Shown here piece by piece: positions 54,901 through 63,735 of a stretch of 64,000 nucleotides of DNA. Source of the DNA: Methylobacterium currus (GTDB lineage: Bacteria; Pseudomonadota; Alphaproteobacteria; Rhizobiales; Beijerinckiaceae); contig NZ_CP028843.1 in assembly GCF_003058325.1 (NCBI RefSeq), positions 3,655,501 to 3,719,500 of the forward strand, read 5' to 3'. Under the pieces are notes generated by a model. That model worked only from the letters and a program-made list of their open reading frames with translations. It did not search any database and was not told the DNA's origin. Position 1 is the stretch's first letter. Every line of letters starts with the position of its first letter. The translations under genes were made by a program, and so were the position numbers.

Positions 54901-55681
54901 CTGCGATGAAGCGCCGGGCAAACTGGCCTTCGTTGCCGAACGGGTTCTCGTGTCCTCTCGCCACGGTGAGCAGATCGACTAGCGAATAGAGGTCCCAAAG
55001 CCGATTCTGGATCGGCGTGGCTGTCAGCATCAGCACGAACCGGAACCGCCGCGCCGCTAAGGAACTCCGAATGACCTGCGCCACTTTGGGCGGCTCCGGT
55101 GTACCGTAGAGATTTCGTAGCTTGTGTGCCTCGTCGAGGATCAGCAGCTCGAAGCGATCGGCAGGAAGTTTCTCCAAGTAAAGTCGCGCTGAATTGTACG
55201 TTGTGATGATCGCGCCGACGCCGTCCGGGTTCGCGCTCAGCAGGTCACGGCCCGTTGCGACCTCGGCCGGAATATCGAACTTCGTTTCCAGTTCCTCCTT
55301 CCACTGTGGTCCAAGGAGTTTGGGGCAGACGATCAGGGACCGCGACAGCCGTGAACGCGCGATGAGCTCACTCATCACTAAGCCCGCACTAATCGTCTTG
55401 CCGAGCCCAACATCGTCCGCGAGCAGCGTTACAGGCAGGCGGCGACAGAAAGTAATCAGGTTGCTGACTTGATGATGGAACGGCTCGACCCGGTCACGCC
55501 ACTGCGCTTCCGACTTCACGTCCTTGCGTGACTCAATCACGATCGGATCGGTCAGGTCCCATTCAAGGGCTGCCTTATAGATCCGATATTCCTCAGGCGA
55601 GCGCACCGCGCGAAGAAGCTTCGTCTGCCATTCTGAATCAGCGGTTATGTGCTGCAAGGGATTTTCCTTTTCGAAGCTCAT
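51947..55681 (-). CDS. SNF2-family helicase with a C-terminal 15-residue repeat array
   Basis: A 1244-residue protein. The N-terminal half is a complete SNF2 ATPase: Walker A ADDVGLGKT (about 88-96), DEAH (183-186), LTATP (219-223), STEAGSEGVNLQ (455-466) and QRIGRVQR (484-491). A helical middle region follows. From about residue 901 to 1136 sixteen units of about 15 residues repeat the pattern [C/S]-x-x-[S/T]-G, for example CAATGTRALPSELDR and CVVTGHRALKRLLVP. A final domain of about 100 residues ends the protein. ATG 55681 was chosen; GTG 55705 is possible. It lies upstream of the CD-NTase gene in the same direction. DISARM DrmD is a possible relative, but the other DISARM genes are absent. 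Confidence 0.85.
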   Translation of the reverse strand: MSFEKENPLQHITADSEWQTKLLRAVRSPEEYRIYKAALEWDLTDPIVIESRKDVKSEAQWRDRVEPFHHQVSNLITFCRRLPVTLLADDVGLGKTISAGLVMSELIARSRLSRSLIVCPKLLGPQWKEELETKFDIPAEVATGRDLLSANPDGVGAIITTYNSARLYLEKLPADRFELLILDEAHKLRNLYGTPEPPKVAQVIRSSLAARRFRFVLMLTATPIQNRLWDLYSLVDLLTVARGHENPFGNEGQFARRFIAGDREQARQLKPEAAEAFRSIVYGYMSRVRRGDAKLHFPDRKVQLHRVQPTPAELELIAIVAKGIEKLNRLAQIGILQALTSSPHALSAQLDNMERNGTIGPDFAGAVRSVVRGMTTSAKLDGLGRLITQLKHENPDSWRLVVFTGRRETQTTIQEFLEGHGLTVGIINGTSGARNQETIGRFRANPPGYRVIVSTEAGSEGVNLQVANVLVNYDLPWNPMIVEQRIGRVQRLASQHAHVSILNVTLQGTFEEYIVGRLMEKLQMSTSAIGDIESLLEGSVGGEDGAAGFEERIRELVVAALKGADVKASVAMAEQSIAAAKQALLEEEKRIDAMLGDTDGQGYVGPQAPSLPPQTRSMEYQPFALGALGQLGARVTPLANRLFAVEDEGGQEVIRFERDAMSGTRSSLYQPGSPAFSRMVQRMVVSGRYAVRDLDEDPRRGADAAARQWVESFGGTLVGTESAAARRWFEGVILVRVRATVAHDAYERLIEVRCAPRNRAKFSFTRDALAPLPLVLDAASDALGLSIDQVMEAARQDPGIAEFTRFYLERRGQEMASAGQDARKRAKMEEDFTPRLSFVLAGAEGAVLRDVQLRVSYRVGDGGYADELTIVPSSSHILAAPALVSCGPNQQALPETCLDACAISGKRELRHRLVVSELNGRRALPEFVVRCALTNRCLLTDEVERSAMTGKLVGRDHLKTSAVSGKHAEANYFGRCVFSGDEALRSELRTSDLSGKLFREDRAASSAVSGRIGHQDEFVACHQSQALLAPSEGERCGVTGHLVRPGILESCAATGTRALPSELDRCVVTGHRALKRLLVPSSVSGALMLEEKAVRAAHGVYCLPAEAQTCGWSGQSVHPEDVRICALTGIGILYTFATNAAPPRLAPLVALLDGVNRATDRQDVWVMAAAQEAAALRKGKCRIEAGVASPNGLRVAMASEVRTLLGLKSRQAGFIYEPSTNQIQGRVALGKRGTTGWSADDVNQ
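52274..52981 (-). repeat. Sixteen 15-residue [C/S]xx[S/T]G units in the SNF2 protein
   Basis: Thirteen successive units are exactly 15 residues, the fourteenth is 14, the fifteenth is 15 and the last is cut short. The first position is Cys in eight units (1, 3, 6, 9, 10, 11, 12, 15 and also 16) and Ser in most others. DNA identity between units is low, so the array is old and under selection at protein level. Confidence 0.85.
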
Positions 55682-55705
55682 AATGCCGGGACCAGGGAGG
55701 CTCAC

Positions 55706-56083
55706 TCAAAATTGTAGGGAGTTTGATTTTCGTCCGATGGCAGTCATCAACATCCTCGCGCGCCGCGGCAGCGCAGCGTGCGATGTCATAATGAATTTAG
55801 CTCGCCTCAACCCTCGACTTCGTCGTCATCCTTTTAGACAGTGTAGCCATCGCTAGCGTTTCTGGGCATGTCGTAGAGGTCGGCCTCAGGGATCTCCACT
55901 TGTACGGCTGGATGGCCGGACGTCGAATTATCACCTGTCGTCGGGGTCGGATCGGCCCGAGGTATGTATCCAGTGGACCGATGGTCGGCTCGGCTCCGAT
56001 GCTATCACTGCACCGGAGCCGCCACAGAGGCTCGGCGAGCCCATCTGCCTCAGGTTGTCAACGGGCACCGAAGTCTCCGCAAT
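55706..56083. other. Upstream region of the helicase gene
   Basis: About 380 bp without a gene between the helicase start and IS21. It should contain the promoter of the defence locus; no clear box was recognised. Confidence 0.45.
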
Positions 56084-56132
56084 TGTGGGCTTTCAAAATT
56101 CCCTGGCCGGCGGGTTCGGTGCGGATCGGTGA

Positions 56133-56999
56133 TCAGCCGGCCGTGTGATCGGAGGCAGCCTTTCCGGGTGGACGACCGCGACGCCTGGGTGCGGGCGGCG
56201 GAACGATCAGGGCCTTGGAGCGGACGTGCTCGGGGACGAGGTCGGCGTGCTGGCGCAGGCGGTAGCTCGCCCCCTCGATCTGGATCACCACGGCATGGTG
56301 GAGGAGTCGGTCGAGCAGGGCTGTCGCCACGACCGGATCACCGAACACCTCGCCCCACTCGGCGAAGCCGCGGTTCGAAGTCAGGATCATCGCCCCGCGC
56401 TCGTAGCGCGCGTTGACGAGTTGGAAGAACAGGTTGCCGCCACCGGGGACGACGGGGAGGTAGCCGATCTCGTCCACGACCAGCAGCGAGGCCCGGCAGA
56501 GATAGCGGATGCGCTCGCGCAGGGAGCCGTCGCGCTCGGCCTTGGCCAGCGAGGTCACGAGGTCGGCCAGCGTCGAGAACACGACGCTGCGCCCGGCCTT
56601 GACCGCCTCGACGGCGAGCGCGATCGCCAGATGGCTCTTGCCGGTGCCGGGTGGTCCGAGCAGATGGACGACCTCGGCCCGGTCGATGAAGGTCAGTTCC
56701 GCCAGCGCCAGGACGCGCTCGCGGTCGAGCGAGGGCTGGAAGGCAAAGTCGAACCCGGACAGCGTCTTGATCGTGGTCAGGCGCGCGACCAGCAGGGCGG
56801 TCTTCACGCGGCGGTTCTCGCGCAGCGTCAGTTCCTCGGTCAGGATCACGTCGAGGGCGGCCAAGCCGTCGATCTCGCCCTGCTCGATGCGCCGGACCGT
56901 CGCGTCGAGCACCTCCAGGGCGCGCGGCATGCGCAGGCCGACCAAGCTGCGCTTGATGCTGTCGAGGGTCGTGATGGCACAGGATGCGGTGCGGCTCAT
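56133..56999 (-). CDS. istB: IS21 helper ATPase IstB
   Basis: A 288-residue AAA+ ATPase: Walker A GPPGTGKSHLAIAL, Walker B LLVVDEIGYLPV, and the arginine-finger region DRLLHHAVVIQIEGASYRLR. IstB helps the IS21 transposase choose and strand-join the target. Its ATG overlaps the istA stop (ATGA). The C-terminus has an Arg/Pro-rich extension. It appears intact. Confidence 0.93.
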   Translation of the reverse strand: MSRTASCAITTLDSIKRSLVGLRMPRALEVLDATVRRIEQGEIDGLAALDVILTEELTLRENRRVKTALLVARLTTIKTLSGFDFAFQPSLDRERVLALAELTFIDRAEVVHLLGPPGTGKSHLAIALAVEAVKAGRSVVFSTLADLVTSLAKAERDGSLRERIRYLCRASLLVVDEIGYLPVVPGGGNLFFQLVNARYERGAMILTSNRGFAEWGEVFGDPVVATALLDRLLHHAVVIQIEGASYRLRQHADLVPEHVRSKALIVPPPAPRRRGRPPGKAASDHTAG

Positions 57000-58297
57000 C
57001 GCTGGCCTCCGATCCCGCCGGCGAGCCGTTCGCCGACTGCCTGGTAGACAGCCAGCGAGCGCCGGGCGACGTGATCGCCATGGCGGCCGATCGGCAGACT
57101 GTCGGGATGGCCGTGGCGCATGGCCCGAGCGGCCGTGCCTTGCCGATGGTCGGGGTCGATGCGGTACTGCCGTCGTCCCTCCAGGATCGGATGGCTCGCG
57201 ACGAGCCGGCCACCATCGAGGATGCGGATCGTGTCGGGCAACTGATGCACCTCGACGACGCGCCGGGTCCGATCCGGTACGCTGTAATAGTTGCCACCGA
57301 TCGAGACGAGGCCATCGTGGCTGACGCGCCGCTCCAGCGTGAGCAGAGCGTCGAAGGGCAGAGCCGGCAAGGGCTGCAACTCGGGCCGCTCGGCGGCGAA
57401 GGCTTCCGAGACGATCCGCTGCGTGGTGCCGTGCAAGCGGACGTTGGCGACGGTATCGAGCCAGCTCCGAAGCTGGCGGTTGAGGTCGTCGAGGTCGCGG
57501 AAGGAACGTGCGAGGAAGAAGTCCTGGCGGATGTAGGAGAACGGTCGCTCGACCTTCCCCTTGGTCTTGGCCCGGTACGGGCGGCAGGCGCGCGGCAGGA
57601 ATCCGTAGTGCTGGGCGAGTGCCAGCAGGGATCGGTTGTAGACGATGTGGCCGTCCGCATCCTCGCCGGTGACCGCCGTCTTCATGCGATCGTAGAGGAT
57701 CTCGATCGGCACGCCGCCGATCGCGGTGAAGGCCTGCATGTGACAGCGCAGCAGCGTTTGCAGGTCCTGATGCAGGACGAAGCGCGCCTCGATGTGCCGG
57801 GAATGGCCGAGCACCAGCGAGAACAGCCAGACGATGCAGGTCGTGTCCGGCGCATCCGTGAAGGTGACGAGGAAGCGGGCGAAGTCGACCTGCGCCTGCT
57901 GGCCGGCCGGGGTCTCGAAGCGGACCTCGTAGGGCTTGGCCTCGGGCGGCCGGATCGCGGCGGCGAACCGCTTCACCGCGGTGTAGGCACCGGTGTAGCC
58001 GCGCTCGCGCAACTCGCGGGTCAGGCGCACGGCACTCAGGTCGGGGAAGGCGGTGATCCGCTCGCGCAGATAATCGAGATAGGGCGCGAGCTTGCTCGGG
58101 CGGCCGGGCTGACGCGGGCCGTAGGCCGGCGGCTCGAGGCCGCGCTCGATGTACTTGCGGATCGTCTTCGGATCGCGGCCGGTCCGGCGGGCGATGGCGG
58201 AGACGGACAGGCCCTGTCGGTGCAGGTCCAAGATCATGACGAGTTCTCCCAGCAGAACCATCCTCGTCGCTCCCAGCCGATCGGTATCGGCAGGCAT
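56996..58297 (-). CDS. istA: IS21 transposase IstA
   Basis: A 433-residue DDE transposase. The N-terminal helix-turn-helix is LHRQGLSVSAIARRTGRDPK, TIRKYIERG. The catalytic residues fall in the rve domain: QAQVDFARF, ILYDRMKTAV and KTKGKVERPFSYIRQDFF. A C-terminal beta domain (GGNYYSVPDRTRRVVEVHQL) follows. ATG 58297 was chosen as the first in-frame Met before the HTH; the frame is open further. Confidence 0.92.
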   Translation of the reverse strand: MPADTDRLGATRMVLLGELVMILDLHRQGLSVSAIARRTGRDPKTIRKYIERGLEPPAYGPRQPGRPSKLAPYLDYLRERITAFPDLSAVRLTRELRERGYTGAYTAVKRFAAAIRPPEAKPYEVRFETPAGQQAQVDFARFLVTFTDAPDTTCIVWLFSLVLGHSRHIEARFVLHQDLQTLLRCHMQAFTAIGGVPIEILYDRMKTAVTGEDADGHIVYNRSLLALAQHYGFLPRACRPYRAKTKGKVERPFSYIRQDFFLARSFRDLDDLNRQLRSWLDTVANVRLHGTTQRIVSEAFAAERPELQPLPALPFDALLTLERRVSHDGLVSIGGNYYSVPDRTRRVVEVHQLPDTIRILDGGRLVASHPILEGRRQYRIDPDHRQGTAARAMRHGHPDSLPIGRHGDHVARRSLAVYQAVGERLAGGIGGQR

Positions 58298-58414
58298 GGT
58301 GGCTGAGGATGGAAAAGCCCGAGAGGGCGCGGGGCGTCGCGACCCTACGGGCCAGGGCACCGACCAGGGAATTTTCGATGCCCACAATCAGGGAGTATTC
58401 AACGCCCGCTGACA

Positions 58415-59521
58415 TCAGGTCGACCGCGCGCCGTAGTGAACGTCGTCCTCGTAGGCGGAGGCGTCGCTGCCGTCGCCTTTGGGTACCGCTTGCAGCCCGG
58501 CGCCCGACGCGAGCCAAGGACGCCCTGGAAGGAGCATGACGAGTTCTTCCCAGACCGGATGCAAAACGGGGTCAATGGGAAAGCGACACCAGTCTTTGTA
58601 GTAAGCAAATTTCACCTCAGCCTCCTCAAGCGTCGTCGTTCCGCCCGGGCCGCCCGGCGCTATTGCCAGAACCAATCCATACAATTCGAGGAGATCGGGC
58701 CAGACGTGGCGTCGCGCCTGCTCGCGCCAGATCGCCTGCTGGATCGGCTCTCGGTAGCCAGCTCCCCCATCGGACAAGAGCCAAGTCAGCACTTCATCCT
58801 CAGCGGCTGGCAGCGCAGACGAAGGGATGTCGCCGATCTCCGGGAGCACCGGCATGAGCTCACCGATATTGAGAGGGCTTAGCTCCCATTGGTCACCAAT
58901 GCGCATCCCGCACAGCGGGAACCGCGCACTGACGCAGGGCGGCGGCGCGTCGACATCCAGCCAACCGGGCGTTGATGCGGCGACCAGCGCGTACAGCCCC
59001 CGCAGATCCAACCGAGGTTCCTCCTCGTCCAGCTCGTCGGTGCCATCCATGATGGCAGCAAGACTGGGAACGTCGTCGGGGCTGTCATAGTCGTCCTGTT
59101 CCCAAGGGTCCTCCTCAGGGTCCGGATCGTCCCAGGCTCCCCATTCGGAATGGCATCCGGATAGCGAAAGATGCTCCGCCGAACCTACGGATTGCGCCGA
59201 TCGCATCCTGCGACCCGCGCGGCGAGCACGCTCCCCGTTCATGATTGCCGTAAAGGTCTCGACCTCGGCGCGATCGACCGCGTAGGAGATCTGCTTGTGC
59301 ATCAGGACCTGAGAACGCTCGAGGAACTCCCGAATAAGGGCCTCGCCCTTCGCGTTCGTACCCGCGATACCCTTTTTCAGTGCGGCCAGGCGAGCGCCGA
59401 CCTTCTGCTGGCCCCATGGGTAAGGGTCGTCGGGCTGACGCGTGCGTGATCTCAAGCCGAGCTCGATTCGAACGGCCGCGAACGCCGTCCCGATCATCTG
59501 GGTGTACGACAGGGGTTCCAC
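58415..59521 (-). CDS. Acidic hypothetical protein, 368 residues
   Basis: I recognise no domain. The N-terminal 100 residues are helical (LSYTQMIGTAFAAVRIELGL, EALIREFLERSQVLMHKQIS). A very acidic stretch follows at about 130-175 (DDPDPEEDPWEQDDYDS). The C-terminal half is richer in Trp and aromatic residues (DWCRFPIDPVLHPVWEEL). The start is the last ATG of a longer open frame. The stop lies 29 bp from the IS21 end, so the native 3' end may be slightly altered. Confidence 0.55.
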   Translation of the reverse strand: MEPLSYTQMIGTAFAAVRIELGLRSRTRQPDDPYPWGQQKVGARLAALKKGIAGTNAKGEALIREFLERSQVLMHKQISYAVDRAEVETFTAIMNGERARRAGRRMRSAQSVGSAEHLSLSGCHSEWGAWDDPDPEEDPWEQDDYDSPDDVPSLAAIMDGTDELDEEEPRLDLRGLYALVAASTPGWLDVDAPPPCVSARFPLCGMRIGDQWELSPLNIGELMPVLPEIGDIPSSALPAAEDEVLTWLLSDGGAGYREPIQQAIWREQARRHVWPDLLELYGLVLAIAPGGPGGTTTLEEAEVKFAYYKDWCRFPIDPVLHPVWEELVMLLPGRPWLASGAGLQAVPKGDGSDASAYEDDVHYGARST

Positions 59522-60282
59522 GGGTCTCCAACCTCATCGATCGCCTCATGCGTGAAGGCGACAAGATGACGAGCGAACGGTCAAGCCTCATGCCGGACCG
59601 CACGTGCTCCGGATCGGCCCGCTGGGCAGCCACGGCGGGTAGCCTGAACAGCCGTTAAAACCCCGGAAGGGAACCCCGGGAGACGGCCGCCCCGACGGGC
59701 GGCGGCCGGGCTTTGCCGTTCGCTCGGGCGCGCGAACCAAAGCCCGACCAGGACCCCGGAAGGACAGCGTTCCCGGGAAGGACGATCCCAAAAAGACGTT
59801 CCGGTGCGCCTCGCGTGTCCGAGGCGCACCGGAACAGGGCTCAGCTCCCCTAATCCGGAGCAGCCCGGCGGCAGCTCCAAATTAGGCGACTCCTGCGAGC
59901 CGGCTTCGATTTCCCAAATGGAACAGACTGAGTAAGGCGTCTTGCGAAGAGCCGAACGTCGGCCATCCCCGCATTACGAGATCGAACGAGCGTCTCTGCA
60001 GAGGCCGTTTGGCGGCGGCCGAACAGAAGTTAACGAGCTGCCAAATTCGATCTGAGGTCAGGCAAACGCTCAGGATGCGGCAGAACAACGCACCCCCCTT
60101 TTAAGCGTCCCGGAGCGGTCTTTGGAGGGTTCGATGCTTAATGAATCGCAGCCGTCGCCTAGAGCCTGATTAAATTTCTGGCCTCGATTCGCGCCGAAAC
60201 CAACTCCACTTGCTCGAATCGAGCGCACCTGCCTAAGCTTGGCCTTGAACATTTGGCGTTGCTTCTCAGGCGGCCACCACCA
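59522..60282. other. Non-coding region upstream of the relaxase gene
   Basis: About 760 bp with no convincing gene. It contains several inverted repeats: GGGCTTTG (59709-59716) with CAAAGCCC (59738-59745), several CCCCGGAAGG/CCCGGGAAGG copies, and the 16-bp stem at 59798-59835. Such a segment beside a relaxase gene is where an origin of transfer is expected. No known nic sequence was recognised. Confidence 0.5.
59798..59835 (-). terminator. 16-bp perfect hairpin with a T-run on the minus strand
   Basis: GTTCCGGTGCGCCTCG (59798-59813) pairs exactly with 59820-59835 around six bases. Read leftward, the stem is followed by GTCTTTTTGGG, so it can terminate leftward transcripts. It could also be part of the transfer origin. 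Confidence 0.6.
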
Positions 60283-63200
60283 ATGCCCAATATCACCGGC
60301 ACGCACTGCTTCGTGCGCGAGGCAATCACGCGCCTATGCGGCACCGCGAACGGTCTTGGTACTCTTCAGACCGAGCGCGACCGCGAACTCGCATATCGGC
60401 TCTACGCGCAGCCGGGAATCCGCTTCGCCACACGCGAGAGCCGTGAGCGCCCGATCTCGCCGAGTGGTGCGGTGACCTGCCACTTGTCCCAGACCGCGAT
60501 CTCCAAGACCTCGCCGATCTTGAAGATGATCCGGGCTGCCAAGACGGGGCGGCGCATGAGCAAATCGTACGCTTGCGCGCATCAGGAGTATATTGATCGA
60601 CCGGGCGCCGCCGAACGCCTCCCGCGAGCAATCGGCGGTAGCGTCGGCGGACGAGGCGGAGCTGAGCAGCAGGCTTATGTTGAGCGGGCGGGCGCGGTCG
60701 AGGCAGACCGGCACGGCGGCACTACGCTCTCTTCGTTCGGTACTCTCGGGGATACGGCCGAGCAGCGCGCGCATTTTTGGGAGGTCGTTGAGTCGACTGA
60801 GCGCTCTCCGGCCGGCGACCGTGTCACGGTCAAGCCAGGCGAGAACCCTAGTTGGTGGACCCAGGCTCTCGCGGCGATCGATGAGGCGCCACCGGTTGTT
60901 CAGGCCGTACTACGAGAGGCGGGTGCGAGGCGTACAGCCCCCCTGAAGCTGAAGCTGTCGACGCAGGATGCCTTCGCATTCTGGCGATGGGCGGAGACGG
61001 TCGGAGAACATGCGCCTATCGACATTGCGCCAGGTCGTGGCGGTCGCACACAGACTCGGATCATCGCAGAGCTTCCGTTTGAACTGGATGGCCACGCGCG
61101 CCACGCCATCGTTTGCGCATTCACGGAAAAGCTCAAGCAGCGCGGCTTTCCCTTTTGGGCCGTCGTGCATGCGCCCGATGCCAACAACGATCAGCGAAAC
61201 TTCCACTGCCACATCGTTTACTACGACCGTCCGGCTCGGCGTATTCCGCACCCGGATACGGGCGCGCCCACCTGGGACTTCGCGATCACGCGAACCAAGC
61301 GGCGCGCAAACCGCACCACGGTTCTCGAGCGTCCCCATCGACAACGCAAAGATCGTGATTGTCACGAGCGCGCTTGGATCAAGGATCTGCGAACGGACTG
61401 GGGTACGTGCTGTAACGCGGTTCTAGCCGAGGTTGGACTGGGGAAGCGGGTCGATCTGAGGAGCTACAAAGAGCTCGGCATCGACCGGACGCCGGGCAAG
61501 CACATCCCCGCGCGCCAATATAATAAGGAACGCAAAGGCGGGCTGACGGCGGCGGGCGCTGACCTCGCCCGCCAGCAGTGGGACACCGAGGCTGACCTCA
61601 TCCTTACGGAGCGGGCGGCTGCGACCGGGATCACGATCAGCCTGATGCTGGCGAATGGTCGCCAGGCCGAGATCATGCAGGTCGGGCGACAGACACCTGT
61701 AGCCTACGGCACGATCGAAGGCCCGGCCGACCATGTGCGGGCACTGACGAGGCGTGGCCTCGAACTCATCATGGAAATCGGTCAGCTGGAACTCGCGCGC
61801 GATCTCGCCCGGTTGGTCTTCGGGCGGACGATCTCACGGCCGCGCCTCTTGTTGGCGACAAACGAGGCGCAAGGCAAACGAGAGACCGCGAAGGCCGCTC
61901 CATTACACTCGGGGGTGACCGATCCAGCCGTCCGGGAAGGTCATAGCTTCGGATTCTCCCGCCGGAGCGAACTGGTCGAGTTCTTTGACCGGCTCGAACA
62001 AGGGCACGAGCGTCTGGCCGCAGCCTACGACGCGCAGATCGTAGAACTGCGTCGGCAACTTGGGCTGAAGCGTGCCGAGCTTCTCCATTATGTGGGAGCG
62101 GCCGATCGAGTTCAGGCCACTGACGTCGCATCCCGCAGTCCGGCTCGGGTCGGCGGTGGCGACGCAGATGCAGTTGTCGAGCGTCCGACTGGGTACGTTC
62201 TGCCGATCGAAGCAGTGCCGGCTTCAACGTTCCGCGACCAAGTTCGAGCAAGCCTCGATCGAAGCGCTGTAGCGCTTTGGGATCGAGTTACAGCCGTCGA
62301 GCCGGGGAGGAACGACGCTGCCGTCGCGAAGCTCTCACGCCCTGCGATCTCGCTCGGACGGTCGCCGATTGTGGTCCCGGCGACGCTTGACACGCCAGCC
62401 CAATCCCCTGGAGGGGCGGAAGCCTCACCTACGTCATCCTGGGCGAATGCCGTAAGCCAGGCGGCTAAACAGCGTGGCCGTGAGTTAGACGATGCCGCGC
62501 GTCGCAGCTTTCGAGCGACCTCTCCGAGCGTGGGGGGCTTTCCCGCGGTCTTGGGCGGTCTGGGAACGTCGCAGCTTCGGCCTTACCACGAGCTCGCTTC
62601 CGGCCTCGCATATAGGCGCACGTCGAATGGTGCGCCTCTGATCCATCCGCCCACTCCCGCAACCACCTCGAGTCCGGCCGAGCGGCCGCCAGTCGCCGCG
62701 AGTGTTGCGTCACAGCTCCCGGCGACGGGTTCGACTAACACTGCGGTCGGGCAACCAACCTCGGCGGCACACAGCCCCGGTCCGAAATCGGATCGGCCAG
62801 CGACGCCGGTAGGCGCAACACCGGCCGCTCCCGAACTTATCGGGACAAAGGCAGAGGTCTCCAGTTCTCGGTCACCGCCGCCGCCCCCTACAGCTGCACC
62901 GAAACCCGCTCCAGTCGCGTCGCCTCCGGACGAGCGTAGCGTGGCTCAAGCGGCGGTACACGCGGCGGATCCCCAAACAGTCCAAGCCAACGCTGGATCA
63001 GAGTCTCGCGAGCTGCTTCCACCGGCAGGCGCAACCGCCCCGGCCGAGGTCGAGGCAATAGCTTCCGTCCGAGCTGGTTCACCAGGGCCACGTTCACTCA
63101 ATCCCACTTTGCATCCATCAGAATTGGATCCGGTCCAGGATTGCGGGGCCGAGCCGCAATCCGAGATCCCAAGCCTCATCCGGGAGCACGTCGCGGCCGG

Positions 63201-63492
63201 GCCGCCAATCGCTTCGGATCAGCATGATGATCTGCCTGCCATGAAGGATCAGCCCCGGTCAGAACCTTCTCTTCTCGCGGCATCCGAGCGCGCCGTCGAT
63301 GCAAGCCGAACTGCGGTGCGCGTGGCACCTCCTCCCGCCTCCTCGACCGAGACACCGCCGCCGAGCGTGCCTGCCTGGGCAGTCAAGGGCGTGAAGGGGG
63401 CGGCGATGAGCAAGGACGAAGGCGTCCGGCCAAGCCTCACGTCCTCGCGGAACGGGCGAGGCGGACGAGGTGGTCGCGGGATCGGAGACTGA
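60283..63492 (+). CDS. MobA/MobL-family relaxase
   Basis: A 1069-residue protein. The relaxase domain (about residues 220-430) shows FELDGHARHAIVCAFTEKLK and the metal-binding HxH motif in QRNFHCHIVYYDRPARRI. This places it in the MOBQ-type MobA/MobL group. The C-terminal 450 residues are Pro/Ala/Ser-rich and probably unfolded, perhaps a secretion signal region for the type IV channel. ATG 60283 is preferred over an upstream TTG. The N-terminal 170 residues have no recognised domain. It marks the molecule as mobilisable. Confidence 0.75.
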   Translation: MPNITGTHCFVREAITRLCGTANGLGTLQTERDRELAYRLYAQPGIRFATRESRERPISPSGAVTCHLSQTAISKTSPILKMIRAAKTGRRMSKSYACAHQEYIDRPGAAERLPRAIGGSVGGRGGAEQQAYVERAGAVEADRHGGTTLSSFGTLGDTAEQRAHFWEVVESTERSPAGDRVTVKPGENPSWWTQALAAIDEAPPVVQAVLREAGARRTAPLKLKLSTQDAFAFWRWAETVGEHAPIDIAPGRGGRTQTRIIAELPFELDGHARHAIVCAFTEKLKQRGFPFWAVVHAPDANNDQRNFHCHIVYYDRPARRIPHPDTGAPTWDFAITRTKRRANRTTVLERPHRQRKDRDCHERAWIKDLRTDWGTCCNAVLAEVGLGKRVDLRSYKELGIDRTPGKHIPARQYNKERKGGLTAAGADLARQQWDTEADLILTERAAATGITISLMLANGRQAEIMQVGRQTPVAYGTIEGPADHVRALTRRGLELIMEIGQLELARDLARLVFGRTISRPRLLLATNEAQGKRETAKAAPLHSGVTDPAVREGHSFGFSRRSELVEFFDRLEQGHERLAAAYDAQIVELRRQLGLKRAELLHYVGAADRVQATDVASRSPARVGGGDADAVVERPTGYVLPIEAVPASTFRDQVRASLDRSAVALWDRVTAVEPGRNDAAVAKLSRPAISLGRSPIVVPATLDTPAQSPGGAEASPTSSWANAVSQAAKQRGRELDDAARRSFRATSPSVGGFPAVLGGLGTSQLRPYHELASGLAYRRTSNGAPLIHPPTPATTSSPAERPPVAASVASQLPATGSTNTAVGQPTSAAHSPGPKSDRPATPVGATPAAPELIGTKAEVSSSRSPPPPPTAAPKPAPVASPPDERSVAQAAVHAADPQTVQANAGSESRELLPPAGATAPAEVEAIASVRAGSPGPRSLNPTLHPSELDPVQDCGAEPQSEIPSLIREHVAAGPPIASDQHDDLPAMKDQPRSEPSLLAASERAVDASRTAVRVAPPPASSTETPPPSVPAWAVKGVKGAAMSKDEGVRPSLTSSRNGRGGRGGRGIGD

Positions 63493-63609
63493 GATGAAGA
63501 GATCGCATCATATCCTTGGCAGGCAGGAGCCGCGCTGCCGAATTTTCGCAGAAAACGGGAATCGTCGAGCGAAGCATCGTAACGCCGTAGCGTCACGGCG
63601 TTCTGGCGC

Positions 63610-63712
63610 TGCGATGCCGAGGCGCTGGGGCGCTTCGATGGGATGGCGTCGCGATGCCATAAGGCCATGGCACCGCGACGCCGAAACGCCATGGCGCCTT
63701 GATGCCATAGCC
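63610..63712. repeat. Cluster of palindromes upstream of parA
   Basis: GCCATGGC (63664-63671), CGCCATGGCG (63687-63696) and a near-palindrome ATGGCGTCGCGATGCCAT (63643-63660), with repeated GCGATGCC and GATGCCATA words. Their position just before parA suits a centromere-like (parS) or operator site. A frame here (starting near 63494) reads as repeated R-x-D/N-A units and may be only a by-product. Confidence 0.5.
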
Positions 63713-63735
63713 CCCTCTTGCGGAGGGCGACGCTG

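Larger units (their letters stand above)
56084..58386. mobile_element. IS21-family insertion sequence
   Basis: A 2.3-kb element with terminal repeats TGTGGGC-T---AAAATTCCCTGG at 56084 and, reversed, at 58386. It encodes both istA and istB in overlapping frames. No target duplication could be recognised at the two junctions. Confidence 0.8.

Noticed and set aside
51947..55681. SNF2 protein considered as DISARM DrmD
   Set aside because: No DrmA, DrmB, DrmC or DISARM methyltransferase gene is in the neighbourhood, and the C-terminal repeat array is not a known DrmD feature.
60085..60120. GCACCCCCCTTTTAAG compared with the RSF1010-type nic region
   Set aside because: The resemblance is only a few bases and the spacing to an inverted repeat does not fit.
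60253..60282. Upstream TTG start for the relaxase
   Set aside because: ATG 60283 follows closely and the ten extra residues (Leu/Arg/Pro-rich) add nothing recognisable.
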